A stretch of DNA of 64,000 bases from GCA-2737725 sp965229355 (GCA_965229355.1 OZ245869.1:3968001-4032000); one strand, 5' to 3'. Shown: positions 50,735-61,261, counted from the first letter of the stretch. The notes: generated from the letters alone by a model not told the origin. Program-made: numbers and translations.

Positions 50735-53275
50735 TTAGAAGCTGGTCTTCAAACGGACCATCCAAGTGCCCGGTGAGCTTAAGTACGAGTAACCAGAAAT
50801 ACCGGCCACGTTGTACACTTCGCCCAAGCAGTTGGTGCAATCCACCGACAGCTTGTACTTGTTGTCTTGGTCAGACAGCGACAAGCCAGCGTTCACAACC
50901 CAATAGCTTTCGGTCAACGAACCCGAGACAAACGGGCCATCTGTGCGGAAGACACTGTTGGTGCCATTCGCAGCACGGAAGAAGCTGACGTTAGCAGCGG
51001 CAGATTCAAACGTTGACGAGTAGCTGGCGGTCACGCTCGGCGTGACGACGAAGTTGCCAACCGGAATCTCGTAGTTTGCACCGATGCTGCCGGTCCACGA
51101 CGGGGTACGAGCCGGTTCGGCAATGTTGCCGGACACGTCTACGATACCTTGGCCGCAACCACCCAAACCACCCGACGGAGCGCCGTAACGCACGGCGGCC
51201 GAGCTGTTGGCGGCAATAGATGCACGGCAAGAAGCCAATTGAGCTTGCGTGCTGGTGCCGAGGTTGCGGTACTTCGGATCTTGATAACCCAAGCTACCGA
51301 AGATGTTTAAGCCATCGATCGGCAACAACGCAGCTTCGATTTCAACGCCGCGGTTACGCAGGTCTGAATCGTTCAGCGTCAAGAACGTCGGAGCAGTTGC
51401 ACCAGCGGCAACGAACGAAGCCGGTGATTGGAATTGCTTCACGTCCATGTGGAACAAGGTAGCGTTGAAGCGGAAGCGGTTATCAAACCATTCCGTCTTC
51501 GCACCCAACTCGTAGCTCCACACCTTCTCAGGCTTGAAGGTCAGCAGGGTGTTGGCACCCGAACCACGCGCATTCCAACCACCCGAGCGGAAGCCCTTCG
51601 TGGCCGAAGCAAACAGCAACGCATCGTCTGTGGCCTTGTAGTTCAAGGCGAAACGCGGCGTCCACAGGTTCACTTCTTGCTCGGTCGGAATACCGAATTG
51701 AGCAAGGTTAACTGTGTCCAAACGGTTGTTACGAACTTGGCCGTTCACAACGACGGTCGAGACAACACCAGCCGGACGGCTGTCCACAGTGGCGAAGTCT
51801 TTTTCTTCGTTCGTGAAGCGCACGCCAGCCGTAGCCGTCAGCTGATCAGTGATCGAATAGTCGAACTGACCATAGGCTGCCAAAGCTTCTGTGCCGTTCG
51901 CGACTTGTTGGTCACGGCCGATCAGGCCTTGGTTGGTCCCGGCGACGGGGAAGATGTCAGCCAAGTCCATGTCGTTGTTTTCGTCGTAGTAGTACACACC
52001 AGCCACGTACTTCAGCTGATCTTCCATCAGGCTGCCGTTAGCCTTGATTTCTTGTGTGAACTGGTTCGACTTCACGCGTTGCGACAGGGTGAAACCTGAA
52101 CCCAACGGGTGACCGGTCGTTGAGCCTGCAGGGCCCAAGGTGAACGGAACAGCCGGGCCTGGGTTGGCAGGCGAACGACCGTTACGACCCGATTGGAAGT
52201 CCAACGCGATGTCTTGTTGCGTATCGACATAACCGGTGATGACGTTGATCGTCATGTTGTCGTTAGCTTCGATCGTGAAGTTCGACACCGACAATTTGGT
52301 CGCAGCTTTGGTGGTTTGCGGATCGAAGTTGTTCTTCGGACCGGTCAAAGTCGCCGGGGTCAGAACACCGCCGACGCTGACAACCAGGTTCGGGAACGCC
52401 GGTTGGCGGTTCTTGGCAAAGCCTGAGAAGATCCAACGGCCATCGCAGTTCGCCGGAACGCCCGGGTTCAACGTGTCGCAGGTGTCGTTCAAAAGGTTGG
52501 TGCCACGGGCACGCATGTAGTTGAACGAGCCATCCCACGTCACCTTGTCGCTCAGCTTGGCTGTGAAAGCGCCGCGTAAGCCCAGGTTGTTGGTGTCGTT
52601 CAACTTGTCGCCGGTGGCGTAGTTGGTGACGTAGCCGTCGTCATCGGTATAGAACGCGCCGATTTGCGTCAGCAACTTATCCGAGATCGGCATGTTCACT
52701 GTGGTACGAGCTTCGTAATAGTCGAAGCGGCCATAGCCAACTTGCGCATTGCCGCTGAACTCTTCAGCCGGCTTCTTCATGCTGACCGAGATAGCACCAC
52801 CGGTGACGTTACGGCCGAACAGCGTGCCTTGCGGGCCGTGCAACACTTCGATGCGGTCAACGTCGAAGAACGACAATTGGTTGGCGTTCTGACGGCTGAT
52901 CACGATTTCGTCGAAGTACGTAGCGACCGGAAGGTCGATGGTCGACAAGGTGTCGGTCGAACCTAAGCCGCGCATGAAGTAGGTGTTCGACGTGGCCGGG
53001 CCGGTGTTCGAGTGACCCAACATGTTGGGTACGAACTTCACCAGTTCAACGGTGGTGTCGATGTTGCGACGCTCTAATTCGTTTGGCGAGAAAGCAGATA
53101 CGGTTACTGGCACTTCTTGCAGGTTTTCCGCGCGGCGTTGCGCCGTCACTACAATTTCTTCCAAGCCCGCTTGAACTTGTGCTTGTTGTTGTTGTGCAAA
53201 TGCACTGCCGCTGGCAAGCAAGCCTACGCCCGCTGCCGCGCACAACAGTGCGCTTTTCAGCCGCATCGTCTTCAT
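50735..53275 (-). CDS. TonB-dependent outer-membrane receptor
   Basis: 846 residues with a Sec signal peptide (LKSALLCAAAGVGLLASGSA). The plug starts LEEIVVTAQRRAENLQEVPV and continues with ERRNIDTTVELVKFVPNM and RIEVLHGPQGTLFGRNVTGG. A long barrel ends MVRLKTSF with terminal Phe. A Cys pair near the end (VDCTNCLGEVYN) is unusual. It transports an unknown substrate. Together with the MBL hydrolase, the NmrA-like protein and two DUF1838 proteins it forms the second DUF1838/receptor cluster. A possible stress-type promoter lies 112 nt upstream (53387-53411). Confidence 0.9.
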   Translation of the reverse strand: MKTMRLKSALLCAAAGVGLLASGSAFAQQQQAQVQAGLEEIVVTAQRRAENLQEVPVTVSAFSPNELERRNIDTTVELVKFVPNMLGHSNTGPATSNTYFMRGLGSTDTLSTIDLPVATYFDEIVISRQNANQLSFFDVDRIEVLHGPQGTLFGRNVTGGAISVSMKKPAEEFSGNAQVGYGRFDYYEARTTVNMPISDKLLTQIGAFYTDDDGYVTNYATGDKLNDTNNLGLRGAFTAKLSDKVTWDGSFNYMRARGTNLLNDTCDTLNPGVPANCDGRWIFSGFAKNRQPAFPNLVVSVGGVLTPATLTGPKNNFDPQTTKAATKLSVSNFTIEANDNMTINVITGYVDTQQDIALDFQSGRNGRSPANPGPAVPFTLGPAGSTTGHPLGSGFTLSQRVKSNQFTQEIKANGSLMEDQLKYVAGVYYYDENNDMDLADIFPVAGTNQGLIGRDQQVANGTEALAAYGQFDYSITDQLTATAGVRFTNEEKDFATVDSRPAGVVSTVVVNGQVRNNRLDTVNLAQFGIPTEQEVNLWTPRFALNYKATDDALLFASATKGFRSGGWNARGSGANTLLTFKPEKVWSYELGAKTEWFDNRFRFNATLFHMDVKQFQSPASFVAAGATAPTFLTLNDSDLRNRGVEIEAALLPIDGLNIFGSLGYQDPKYRNLGTSTQAQLASCRASIAANSSAAVRYGAPSGGLGGCGQGIVDVSGNIAEPARTPSWTGSIGANYEIPVGNFVVTPSVTASYSSTFESAAANVSFFRAANGTNSVFRTDGPFVSGSLTESYWVVNAGLSLSDQDNKYKLSVDCTNCLGEVYNVAGISGYSYLSSPGTWMVRLKTSF

Positions 53276-53386
53276 GAGTATCTCCCTCGGTGTTGAAACT
53301 TACGCGCAAACGAGTCCGAAAATTGAAACTTGAGTAGCCCTTGCCACTCCGATCCTCGTTCTGCGCGGAGCGTAGTACCGCAAACG

Positions 53387-53411
53387 AACGGGCTTGAGGA
53401 AATAATGTTCC
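53387..53411 (-). promoter_or_regulatory. possible EcfG-type promoter of the TonB-receptor gene
   Basis: Minus strand GGAAC (53411-53407), 16 nt, CGTT (53390-53387). A full match, but about one such match is expected by chance in 64 kb and a receptor is not a typical target, so it is less sure. The rest of 53276-53766 shows no gene I can support. Confidence 0.4.
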
Positions 53412-53766
53412 GGGTTACGCATAGCGAACAAAAAGATGTTGCATCCGGGCAACATCCTTACAAGTGACAGGCATACAGGCTGCCAATTTACCACCTGAAC
53501 ACGCCCAGAATATCACTCAAACAGGTCTGCATTTTTCGATTTCGTCACGAAACAAGCGGCCCCCTCAGCAACCAAACACGTCACACCACACCACGCCAGA
53601 ATTGAACAAAAGCACGACAAGCAAAAGTGACGGCGATGATGGGGAGCACATCATCCACGGCGAGAGAACGCGTCATACCCGATATGCGGCTATAGGATCT
53701 CGTACTGATGTTCAGGTGGGTGTGGTGGCCATTGCCGCAGGACAATCTGACAACCGTAGCTAAGCC

Positions 53767-56700
53767 CTAACCTGCGGCAGCACGCGGCTGTGGCGCTAAC
53801 AGTCTCTCGATTTCACTGAAAAGCGTCGGCCAGTGCACTGGCTTGGCCACAAGCGCGTTGGCGCCTGCGCCCAGATATTCTGTACGGTGCTCGCTCACAA
53901 TATCGGCTGTGAAAGCAATAATCGGCAAATTGCGCCGCTGCATATCGGCATGTGCACGAATATTTTTAATGGCTTCAGGGCCGTCCATGACCGGCATCTG
54001 CATATCCATCAGAACAATATCGAAGGGCTGCGCGGCTGCCGCATCCACAGCCAATTGACCATTTTCTACGGCCATCACCCGGTGCCCAGCCTTTTCAAGC
54101 ATCGCTGTCACAAGCATGCGGGTGGTGTCGTTATCTTCAGCCAACAAAATATGATACGCGCGCGAAGATACATATGGCAGCGCGGCATCGCTTGCACGGC
54201 GTGCGGGGCGCAACGGCAGTTCAGCCAATGGAATACCTTGAGCGCGCGTCGTACGGTCTTCTGCGACAGGCACAGTAAACGAGAATGTCGACCCCAGGCC
54301 CTCTTGCGATGAGACAGAGATCACGCCGCCCATAGCTTTCACCAACCGCTGGCAGATGGCCAGGCCAAGCCCGGTACCGCCATACTTACGCGAGGTCGAC
54401 GCATCGGCCTGCATGAATGGTTTGAACAAATGCTTCAGTGTATTGGGCGCTATGCCAATACCCGTATCGGCGACACTAAAGCGAAGAAGATAAGAATCAT
54501 CCTCATTGATTATCTGCTCAAACTGAACAGTGATACGCCCGAGTTTGGTGAACTTCGTCGCGTTGTTCAGCAGGTTTGTCAGCACTTGGCGAATGCGTTT
54601 GGCGTCACCAATCACGTTATCCTGCATCTCTGGCGGCATTAAAAATAAAAGCTCAAGCCCCTTCTCTGCCGCGATAGGCATGAACAAATGCTGCAAGTCT
54701 TGCAGCATGGGCGAGATTTGGAATGGAATCATCTCGATGGGCATTTTATCCGCATCTAATTTCGAGAGATCCAGAATGTCGTTCAAGATATCCAAAAGTG
54801 CACGGCCCGAGCGCTGCATGCGCTGAATCATTTGCCGCTGCTCGTCATCGATGCGTGTCAGCGTTAACAGGTCAGCCATGCCCAGAAGCCCGGTCATAGG
54901 TGTGCGCAGTTCGTGGCTCATCATGGCCAGAAAATCTGTCTTTGCACGGCTGGCTTTTTCCAACGCCATGTTCTGCTGCTGCAATTCTTCATCGACACGG
55001 ATGCGTTCGTAGGCCACGGCAATCGTACCCGCCACCGAACGCAGGAACTTCATTTCGCTATCGCTGAATTCGCGCACTTCTTCGTCGTAGATCGACAACC
55101 GCCAAGCCCGATCATCCATCCCCGGCACCGGCACAATCAAGCCGCTTTTAAAGCGGTGCATCATGCCATCACCAAATTTCAAATTCGTTTCCGCTGAAAT
55201 ATCGGCAAACCGTAACGATTGCTCATGCGTTACGATGTGACGCATGACAGAGTTTTCTGCAAAATCAGTTAGCGGGCGTTCAACGTGCACCAGTTCCCGG
55301 TCGCTGCTTAAGCTTAAAGACTCAATAACGTCTGTTTCCGGGTTGTAGACAGCAAGATTGCCGTACTTGGCGCTTAACCCGTAGAAGGCAGCCTTTAAAG
55401 CCGCCCGTGATAAATCGGGCAGAGTCAGAATTGATAACGCATCGGCATTGAACGCCATCAATGCGTTCTGTTGGTTCACACGGATTTGCAGTTGGTCGGC
55501 CGTGCGGCGGCGCTCTTGCGCGATCGCCAACGTATTCGACACACTCTCTAAAAACTCGATCTCATCGCGCGAGAACGAGCGTGGAAAATCGTACAACACA
55601 CACAAAAGCCGCGTTTTATTGTCGGTGCCACGCACCTGCACGACGACACCGCTTTTGAATTGGTTGACCGCACTGTCTGTAACAGTAAAGCGCGTTTCGT
55701 AATCGATATTCTCAAACCATACGGTTTGTTTGTGCTTGAGAACGTAGTGCAACACCGAGCTTTCCGGGTACACATCGAGGGAGCGGGCATATGGGATCAT
55801 CTTGTCGCCGTCGACAAGGTTCATCCCCTTCATCCAGTTGGTGCGCTCATCTAATTCAATCATGGCACCAAAATTCCCGCTGGTCACCGAGCACGCCGTG
55901 GTAATGGCGGTTTTATACAATTCAGGAATATCTTTAGCTGTGAGTGCTGAAGTACTTAACGTAGCCAAGGCCGCCTGTTGCTTCGCGCGCATGGTCAACA
56001 GACTGGCGGCGCGGCGGCGCTCGTATGCAACCGCCGAAACAGTCGCCAAGGAATTGAGGAAGTTGATCTCCTCGGACGTAAAACGATGCGGGTGGTTGTA
56101 GTAAACGGCCAGGAATCGTTTGATACGGTCGGTCGTAAAAATGCGCACAACCAGCCCTGCACGCCGCTCTGCCTTCATATGTTCGCTGACGGTAAAGCGT
56201 GTTTCCTGCTCGATATCGGAATAATAAACCGGCTCTTCGGTTTGAAGCACATAACGCAGGATCGACGTATCCGGATACGTGCTGATACTGGCCGAGATCA
56301 TGCGCTCTTCACCCTCGGCATTGCGGCTTAAACCGCTCATCATGCCGTCATTCTCATCAATCTCCGCCAGCGTGCTTAAGCTTGCCCCCGTAATGCGACA
56401 GGCTTTGCGGACCGCCATACTAAACAGGTCGGAAATTTGCGTGGCCGATAGCGCCTCTGAACTGAACTTCGCCAGCGCGGCTTGTTGATCGGCCCTGGCG
56501 CTTAAGGCATCAGCAGTTTTACGCCGCTCGTACGCGACGGTTAAAACGTTGACGATGGATTCAACAAACTGAACCTCATCAGCCCCAAAGTCATGCGGCT
56601 GATCGTAATACACACACAGCAAGCGCACTTTATTGTCAGTGCCTGCCACTGGCACCACCAACCCACCGCGCAGATGCTGCATCTTCTCATCGCCAAACTT

Positions 56701-57849
56701 AAAGCGCGTTTCCTGCGCGATATCAGGAAAGATGATGGGCTTGCCGTTCTTGAGAGCGTACAGCAGAACTGTCTTTGGGTCGTACTCGGACATGGCGCGC
56801 GATAACGCCACAAACTGGCCAGAGTCATCCAGGCTTAAGCCGTCCACTTGCTCGCGCGATATGTCAACTTCCAGAATGCTGCAATAATTAGCATCGGCCA
56901 TTGAAAGCACGGTGCTGATCGCCAATTCATACAGCTTATCGATACTGCCGATGGTTAGCGCCTGATTGCTGAAGGCGGTGACAGCTTCCTGCTGTTTGAT
57001 TTTGGTTTTCAAACGTACCGAGTCTGATTTATCGGCTTGCGTGCCTGCGGCCCAAGAAACCACTGTCAGCAACCCGATACTCGCCGCACTAAATAAGGCG
57101 ACACCAAAGCCGGTATCGTAAAGGCCAGCAACCTCACCACGTAAGCGCAACCAGCCCATAATCGGCACTGCAATCGCCACTAACGGAATCGTGCGGCGGA
57201 CAAAAACGCCCCCTGCCCCGGATGAGCGGAAGCGCGCCGCTAAACCCAAGTCTCCACGCAAGCTCATGATTGCTGTGAAGAGAATGAAAAAGCCCCCAGC
57301 AACATGCACGGCGACCGACACCGGTTCAGACGGGCGACCCAAGCGAATGTTAAAGACATAGCCCAGCAGCATCAGAAGGCTGACGAACACACCGGCTGTG
57401 GTGGCGAATGTAAACCAACGGTGAGCCCAAACTTGCCCTGTGCGCGATGCCAAGATGCAACTGGTCGCAAGCAGGAACATGCCAGAGGCCAGCGGCGACA
57501 TGCGTCCGGGTGCGCGGCCACCAGCCACAAAGGGGTCGGCAAACAGTAATTCATCGACACCCAAATTCACGTTCGCGATGTATTGAAGCAGCGTCAGGCC
57601 CGCAAGCAACGCCACAAGGACTGTAAACATAAATGCGATTTGAATCGAAACAGTGGTTTGCTTTCGTGTGGCCAGCAAATACACCGCAATGCCGCTTCCT
57701 ACGAATGCCGCCGCCGAATTGGCTTTCATTGCATTCGAGTGAGGAATGATCGTTCTTAAAAGAGCGATATCAAACGCCCAGCCGACTAATACGGCGGCGC
57801 CTAGCGCGACTAACATCACGGCTGCAATCGCTGCAAACCTACGTTGCAT
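53767..57849 (-). CDS. large membrane hybrid kinase with four tandem GAF-like modules
   Basis: 1360 residues. The N-terminal membrane region has about eight helices (~7-270), like a MASE-type integral sensor. Four homologous GAF-like modules start near residues 287, 457, 627 and 797, each ~170 residues. Each begins with a QQxALxxFSxxAL helix and ends VAYERRRTADxL. They are internal duplications. A kinase core follows: FLAMMSHELRTPMTGLLGMA (His ~979), LTNLLNNATKFTKLG and GGTGLGLAICQRLVK. The receiver has ILLAEDNDTTRMLV and phospho-Asp in IVLMDMQMPVMDG (~1280). No output domain. The four ligand-binding modules suggest integration of several signals or cooperative sensing. Confidence 0.9.
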   Translation of the reverse strand: MQRRFAAIAAVMLVALGAAVLVGWAFDIALLRTIIPHSNAMKANSAAAFVGSGIAVYLLATRKQTTVSIQIAFMFTVLVALLAGLTLLQYIANVNLGVDELLFADPFVAGGRAPGRMSPLASGMFLLATSCILASRTGQVWAHRWFTFATTAGVFVSLLMLLGYVFNIRLGRPSEPVSVAVHVAGGFFILFTAIMSLRGDLGLAARFRSSGAGGVFVRRTIPLVAIAVPIMGWLRLRGEVAGLYDTGFGVALFSAASIGLLTVVSWAAGTQADKSDSVRLKTKIKQQEAVTAFSNQALTIGSIDKLYELAISTVLSMADANYCSILEVDISREQVDGLSLDDSGQFVALSRAMSEYDPKTVLLYALKNGKPIIFPDIAQETRFKFGDEKMQHLRGGLVVPVAGTDNKVRLLCVYYDQPHDFGADEVQFVESIVNVLTVAYERRKTADALSARADQQAALAKFSSEALSATQISDLFSMAVRKACRITGASLSTLAEIDENDGMMSGLSRNAEGEERMISASISTYPDTSILRYVLQTEEPVYYSDIEQETRFTVSEHMKAERRAGLVVRIFTTDRIKRFLAVYYNHPHRFTSEEINFLNSLATVSAVAYERRRAASLLTMRAKQQAALATLSTSALTAKDIPELYKTAITTACSVTSGNFGAMIELDERTNWMKGMNLVDGDKMIPYARSLDVYPESSVLHYVLKHKQTVWFENIDYETRFTVTDSAVNQFKSGVVVQVRGTDNKTRLLCVLYDFPRSFSRDEIEFLESVSNTLAIAQERRRTADQLQIRVNQQNALMAFNADALSILTLPDLSRAALKAAFYGLSAKYGNLAVYNPETDVIESLSLSSDRELVHVERPLTDFAENSVMRHIVTHEQSLRFADISAETNLKFGDGMMHRFKSGLIVPVPGMDDRAWRLSIYDEEVREFSDSEMKFLRSVAGTIAVAYERIRVDEELQQQNMALEKASRAKTDFLAMMSHELRTPMTGLLGMADLLTLTRIDDEQRQMIQRMQRSGRALLDILNDILDLSKLDADKMPIEMIPFQISPMLQDLQHLFMPIAAEKGLELLFLMPPEMQDNVIGDAKRIRQVLTNLLNNATKFTKLGRITVQFEQIINEDDSYLLRFSVADTGIGIAPNTLKHLFKPFMQADASTSRKYGGTGLGLAICQRLVKAMGGVISVSSQEGLGSTFSFTVPVAEDRTTRAQGIPLAELPLRPARRASDAALPYVSSRAYHILLAEDNDTTRMLVTAMLEKAGHRVMAVENGQLAVDAAAAQPFDIVLMDMQMPVMDGPEAIKNIRAHADMQRRNLPIIAFTADIVSEHRTEYLGAGANALVAKPVHWPTLFSEIERLLAPQPRAAAG

Positions 57850-58060
57850 TCAACTTATGCCTTTGCGAGCCCAACCTTGGATTAGATGGGAGGGTGAACG
57901 TGCCGCCCGACGGCGGCAACTCATCAAAGGTATAGGTTACGGCGCTAGAAGTATTATTCGCTTTTGTAAAATGGTGTTAAACCCCTGCTCCGCTTGGGCT
58001 TTTGGCGTTCAAAAGGCTGCTTTCTTGGGCTGTATTTGAGAATAGCTATCAGTACCGCAG

Positions 58061-61000
58061 CTATTCAGCCGGAACTGGCCCAGGCTGCGAATTAGCTGGG
58101 GCTTTGCCTTGCAGCATTGCCTGCAAGCGCGGCACCTTCAGGTTATTCTTGGCGAAGACCTTATCGATGGCGATGTAAATGATCGGCGTCGAGAACAGCG
58201 TCAGCACTTGGCTGACCAACAAGCCACCGAAGACCGCCACACCCAACGGCTGACGCAACTCAGCACCAGTGCCATAGGCGATCATCAGGGGGATCGCCGC
58301 CAACATGGCCGCGATGGTGGTCATCATAATCGGGCGGAACCGCGCCAGCGCTGCTTCCATCACCGCTTGCTTGGCCGTAATGCCGCGTGAACGCTGCGCA
58401 TCAAGGGCAAAGTCAACCATCAAAATCCCGTTCTTCTTCACGATACCGATTAGCAAAATCACGCCAATCAACGCCATGATCGAGAAGTCGAGTTTCCACA
58501 GCCACAACGTCAGCACCGCGCCTAAGCCCGCCGATGGCAGCGTGGAGAGAATAGTCAGTGGCGTGGTGAAGCTTTCGTAGAGAATCCCTAAGATGATGTA
58601 GACCGCAATGATGGCCGACAAGATCAGCAACGGCTGCGACTTCAGTGATTCCTCGAACGCTTGCGCCGCCCCTTGCGATTGACCCACCACCGTATCGGGC
58701 AAACCAATCTGTGCTTTGATTTCTTCAATCGCCTTGACTGATTCACCCAACGAGCCACCCTTGGGCAAGTTGAACGAGATGTTCACGGCGGGCAGCAAAC
58801 CAGAACGCTGGATAGACTGCGCACCACCGATTTGCGTTTCCATCTTCGCAACCGCCGAAAGTGGAACCATGCCGTCGGTGGTGGGTGAGCGCATGTAAAT
58901 AGCGCTGAGTGCTGACAGCTTCGAGTAGTACGCCGGGTCAGCTTCCAAGATCACCTTGTACTGGTTTTCTTGCGTTTGGAATTCAGCGATCTGGCGCTGG
59001 CCAAAGGCATCGTACAAAGCTTGGTTGATGTTATCGACCGTCAGGCCAAAGCGCGCCGCAGCCGTGCGGTCAATTGTCATCGCCTGAATACGCGCACCTA
59101 ATTGAAGGTCGTTGCGCACATCACGGAATTTGTCGTTCTTCTGCATGGCTTGCGTTAGCTTTTCGGCCCACACAGCGAGATTATCAGTATCGGCAGAACG
59201 CAAGACGTGGCTGTACAACGCAGCCCCACCGTTTGCACCTAAGTTAATGTCTTGCTGCGACTTCAGCGTCACGTACACACCCGGCACACCCGCTGTTTTC
59301 CGGCGCACACGTTCGATGAAATCTTCAGATGTGCCTTTGCGGTCGCTGGGGTCTTTCAACACGGCGAAGAACCGCCCGCGAGAAATGGAGCCAGCACCAA
59401 CAATGGTGTTCAAGCTTTCCACTGCCGGATCGTCTTTGATCAGGTCCATAATCTCAAGCTGCTTGGCCTTCATATCTTCAAACGAGATATCTTCAGGGCC
59501 GACGATCTGACCGTTCACAAACGCGATGTCTTGAATTGGGAAAAAGCCCTTGGGGATGAACACATAGCTGAGCACCGCAGCAGCCAATGTGCCGAAGAAA
59601 ATGGCCAGCATCTTCTTCTCGTGATCCAACGCCCAATGCAGCGCTTTATCATAATTAGCTTTGAGTTTGTCCGTGAAACCCGGTTTACGCTCGACCTCTT
59701 CTTTGCGTGCATGCGGCTTCATGAATTTCGCGCACAGCATCGGGGCGAGCGACAGCGCTGTGATCACCGAGATCAGCAATGACATGGTCACGGTGAGCGA
59801 GAACTCGCGGAACAAGCGGCCCACAATGCCGCCCATCAGCAGCATGGGAATAAATGCCGCGATCAGCGAGAAGGTAATCGTCACCACCGTGAAGCCAATC
59901 TCGCGGCTGCCTTTTATGGCAGCATCAAACGCATTTTCACCGTTCTCGATATGCCGGTGAATGTTTTCCACCACCACAATGGCGTCATCCACCACGAACC
60001 CTACCGCAATCACCAAGGCAACCAGGGTTAGGTTATTGATGCTGAATCCCATCAGGTACATGGCGGCGAATGTCGACACAATCGACACACACAACACGAT
60101 ACCAACGATAATGGTGGCCGAGAGTTGCCGCAGGAACAGGCCCATAACCGCAATCACCAGCACAAGCGTGATGATCAGCGTGATTTCCACTTCGTGTAAC
60201 GATGATCTAATTGTGCGCGTGCGGTCGTTGATAATGCTGATCTTCACACCCGGCGGCATCTCAGACTGCAACACCGGGATCAACTTTGTGACTTGATCGG
60301 CGATTTCAACAATATTCTGGCCGGGCTGGCGTTGTACCGCCAACAGAATACCTGGCTGGCCATAGGGGAACGCACCCAGGAATGAATTTTCAGCGGCAAT
60401 TTCAACTTTCGCCACATCATGCAGCAACACCGGTGCGTTGTTGCGATAGGCGATGACGATGTTGCCGTATTCCTCGGGCGTAAAAAGCTGGTCGTTGGTT
60501 TGCAGCAACGAAACCATCTTCTCGCCGTATACCGCCCCCTTCGCTTGGTTCACGGAAGCCTTCTGTACGGCGGCACGAATGTCGGCCAGCGTTAAACCTT
60601 GCGCCGTCAAACGCTCGGGGTTCGCGCGAATACGGATAGAGGGTTTGCGTTGCCCGAAAATATCAACCTGCGACACACCGTTGATTTGGCTTAAGCGGCG
60701 CGCAACCACGATATCGGCCAAGTCACTCAGTTGCGTCAGCGGCATCGTGTCTGATGTCACGGCCAAGTTATAGACCGGCGTATCGGTGGGGTTGTTCTTC
60801 TTCCACTGTGGCGGGTTGGGCATATCGCTGGGCAAACGGCCCAACACGCTATTGATGGCCGCCTGCACTTCTTGTGCAGCGGAATCAATGTTGCGGTTTA
60901 GCTCAAACTGAATCGTAATTTGCGTATTGTTCAACGCACTCGCCGACGTCATTTCGCTAATGCCTGAAATGCCGGTAAACGCTGTCTCTAATGGGGCCGC

Positions 61001-61219
61001 CACAGCAGACGCCATGGTTTCAGGGTTCGCCCCTGGCAAACGCGCATTCACTTCAATGGTTGGGAAGTCCGCTTGCGGCATCGGCGATAATGGCAAGTTC
61101 GGGAATGCAAACACCCCCAACAGCACAATCGCCACCGACATCAGCACTGTTGCCACTGGGCGGCGCACAAACCACGCCGAAAAGCCGTGTGACGTATCGC
61201 TTTGCGCGGCTTCTCTCAT
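58061..61219 (-). CDS. RND multidrug-type efflux permease (HAE1 family)
   Basis: 1052 residues, usual for AcrB/MdtB-type pumps. The first membrane helix (PVATVLMSVAIVLLGVFAFP) is followed by the porter entry DFPTIEVNARLPGANPETMA. The second porter block has AAINSVLGRLPSDMP, and the proton-relay helix reads VGFVVDDAIVVVENIHRH with the Asp pair. Duplicated halves are intact (MALIGVILLIGIVKKNGILM in the second). Such trimers export drugs or metabolites with an adaptor and an outer-membrane channel. The adaptor gene lies 42 nt upstream and is co-transcribed. No TolC-like gene is present in the window, so a channel from elsewhere is needed. Confidence 0.9.
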   Translation of the reverse strand: MREAAQSDTSHGFSAWFVRRPVATVLMSVAIVLLGVFAFPNLPLSPMPQADFPTIEVNARLPGANPETMASAVAAPLETAFTGISGISEMTSASALNNTQITIQFELNRNIDSAAQEVQAAINSVLGRLPSDMPNPPQWKKNNPTDTPVYNLAVTSDTMPLTQLSDLADIVVARRLSQINGVSQVDIFGQRKPSIRIRANPERLTAQGLTLADIRAAVQKASVNQAKGAVYGEKMVSLLQTNDQLFTPEEYGNIVIAYRNNAPVLLHDVAKVEIAAENSFLGAFPYGQPGILLAVQRQPGQNIVEIADQVTKLIPVLQSEMPPGVKISIINDRTRTIRSSLHEVEITLIITLVLVIAVMGLFLRQLSATIIVGIVLCVSIVSTFAAMYLMGFSINNLTLVALVIAVGFVVDDAIVVVENIHRHIENGENAFDAAIKGSREIGFTVVTITFSLIAAFIPMLLMGGIVGRLFREFSLTVTMSLLISVITALSLAPMLCAKFMKPHARKEEVERKPGFTDKLKANYDKALHWALDHEKKMLAIFFGTLAAAVLSYVFIPKGFFPIQDIAFVNGQIVGPEDISFEDMKAKQLEIMDLIKDDPAVESLNTIVGAGSISRGRFFAVLKDPSDRKGTSEDFIERVRRKTAGVPGVYVTLKSQQDINLGANGGAALYSHVLRSADTDNLAVWAEKLTQAMQKNDKFRDVRNDLQLGARIQAMTIDRTAAARFGLTVDNINQALYDAFGQRQIAEFQTQENQYKVILEADPAYYSKLSALSAIYMRSPTTDGMVPLSAVAKMETQIGGAQSIQRSGLLPAVNISFNLPKGGSLGESVKAIEEIKAQIGLPDTVVGQSQGAAQAFEESLKSQPLLILSAIIAVYIILGILYESFTTPLTILSTLPSAGLGAVLTLWLWKLDFSIMALIGVILLIGIVKKNGILMVDFALDAQRSRGITAKQAVMEAALARFRPIMMTTIAAMLAAIPLMIAYGTGAELRQPLGVAVFGGLLVSQVLTLFSTPIIYIAIDKVFAKNNLKVPRLQAMLQGKAPANSQPGPVPAE

Positions 61220-61261
61220 CGCTGACTCTCTTTTTGGTGGCTTCGTTTTAGTCGCTTAAAG

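Noticed and set aside
51428..52099. 223-codon frame antisense to the second TonB receptor
   Set aside because: It lies wholly within an unmistakable receptor gene, has no ribosome site and encodes no recognisable domain; it is a shadow frame.
53464..53763. 99-codon frame upstream of the receptor and kinase genes
   Set aside because: No ribosome site, composition unlike a folded protein and no recognisable motif; it occupies a promoter region.
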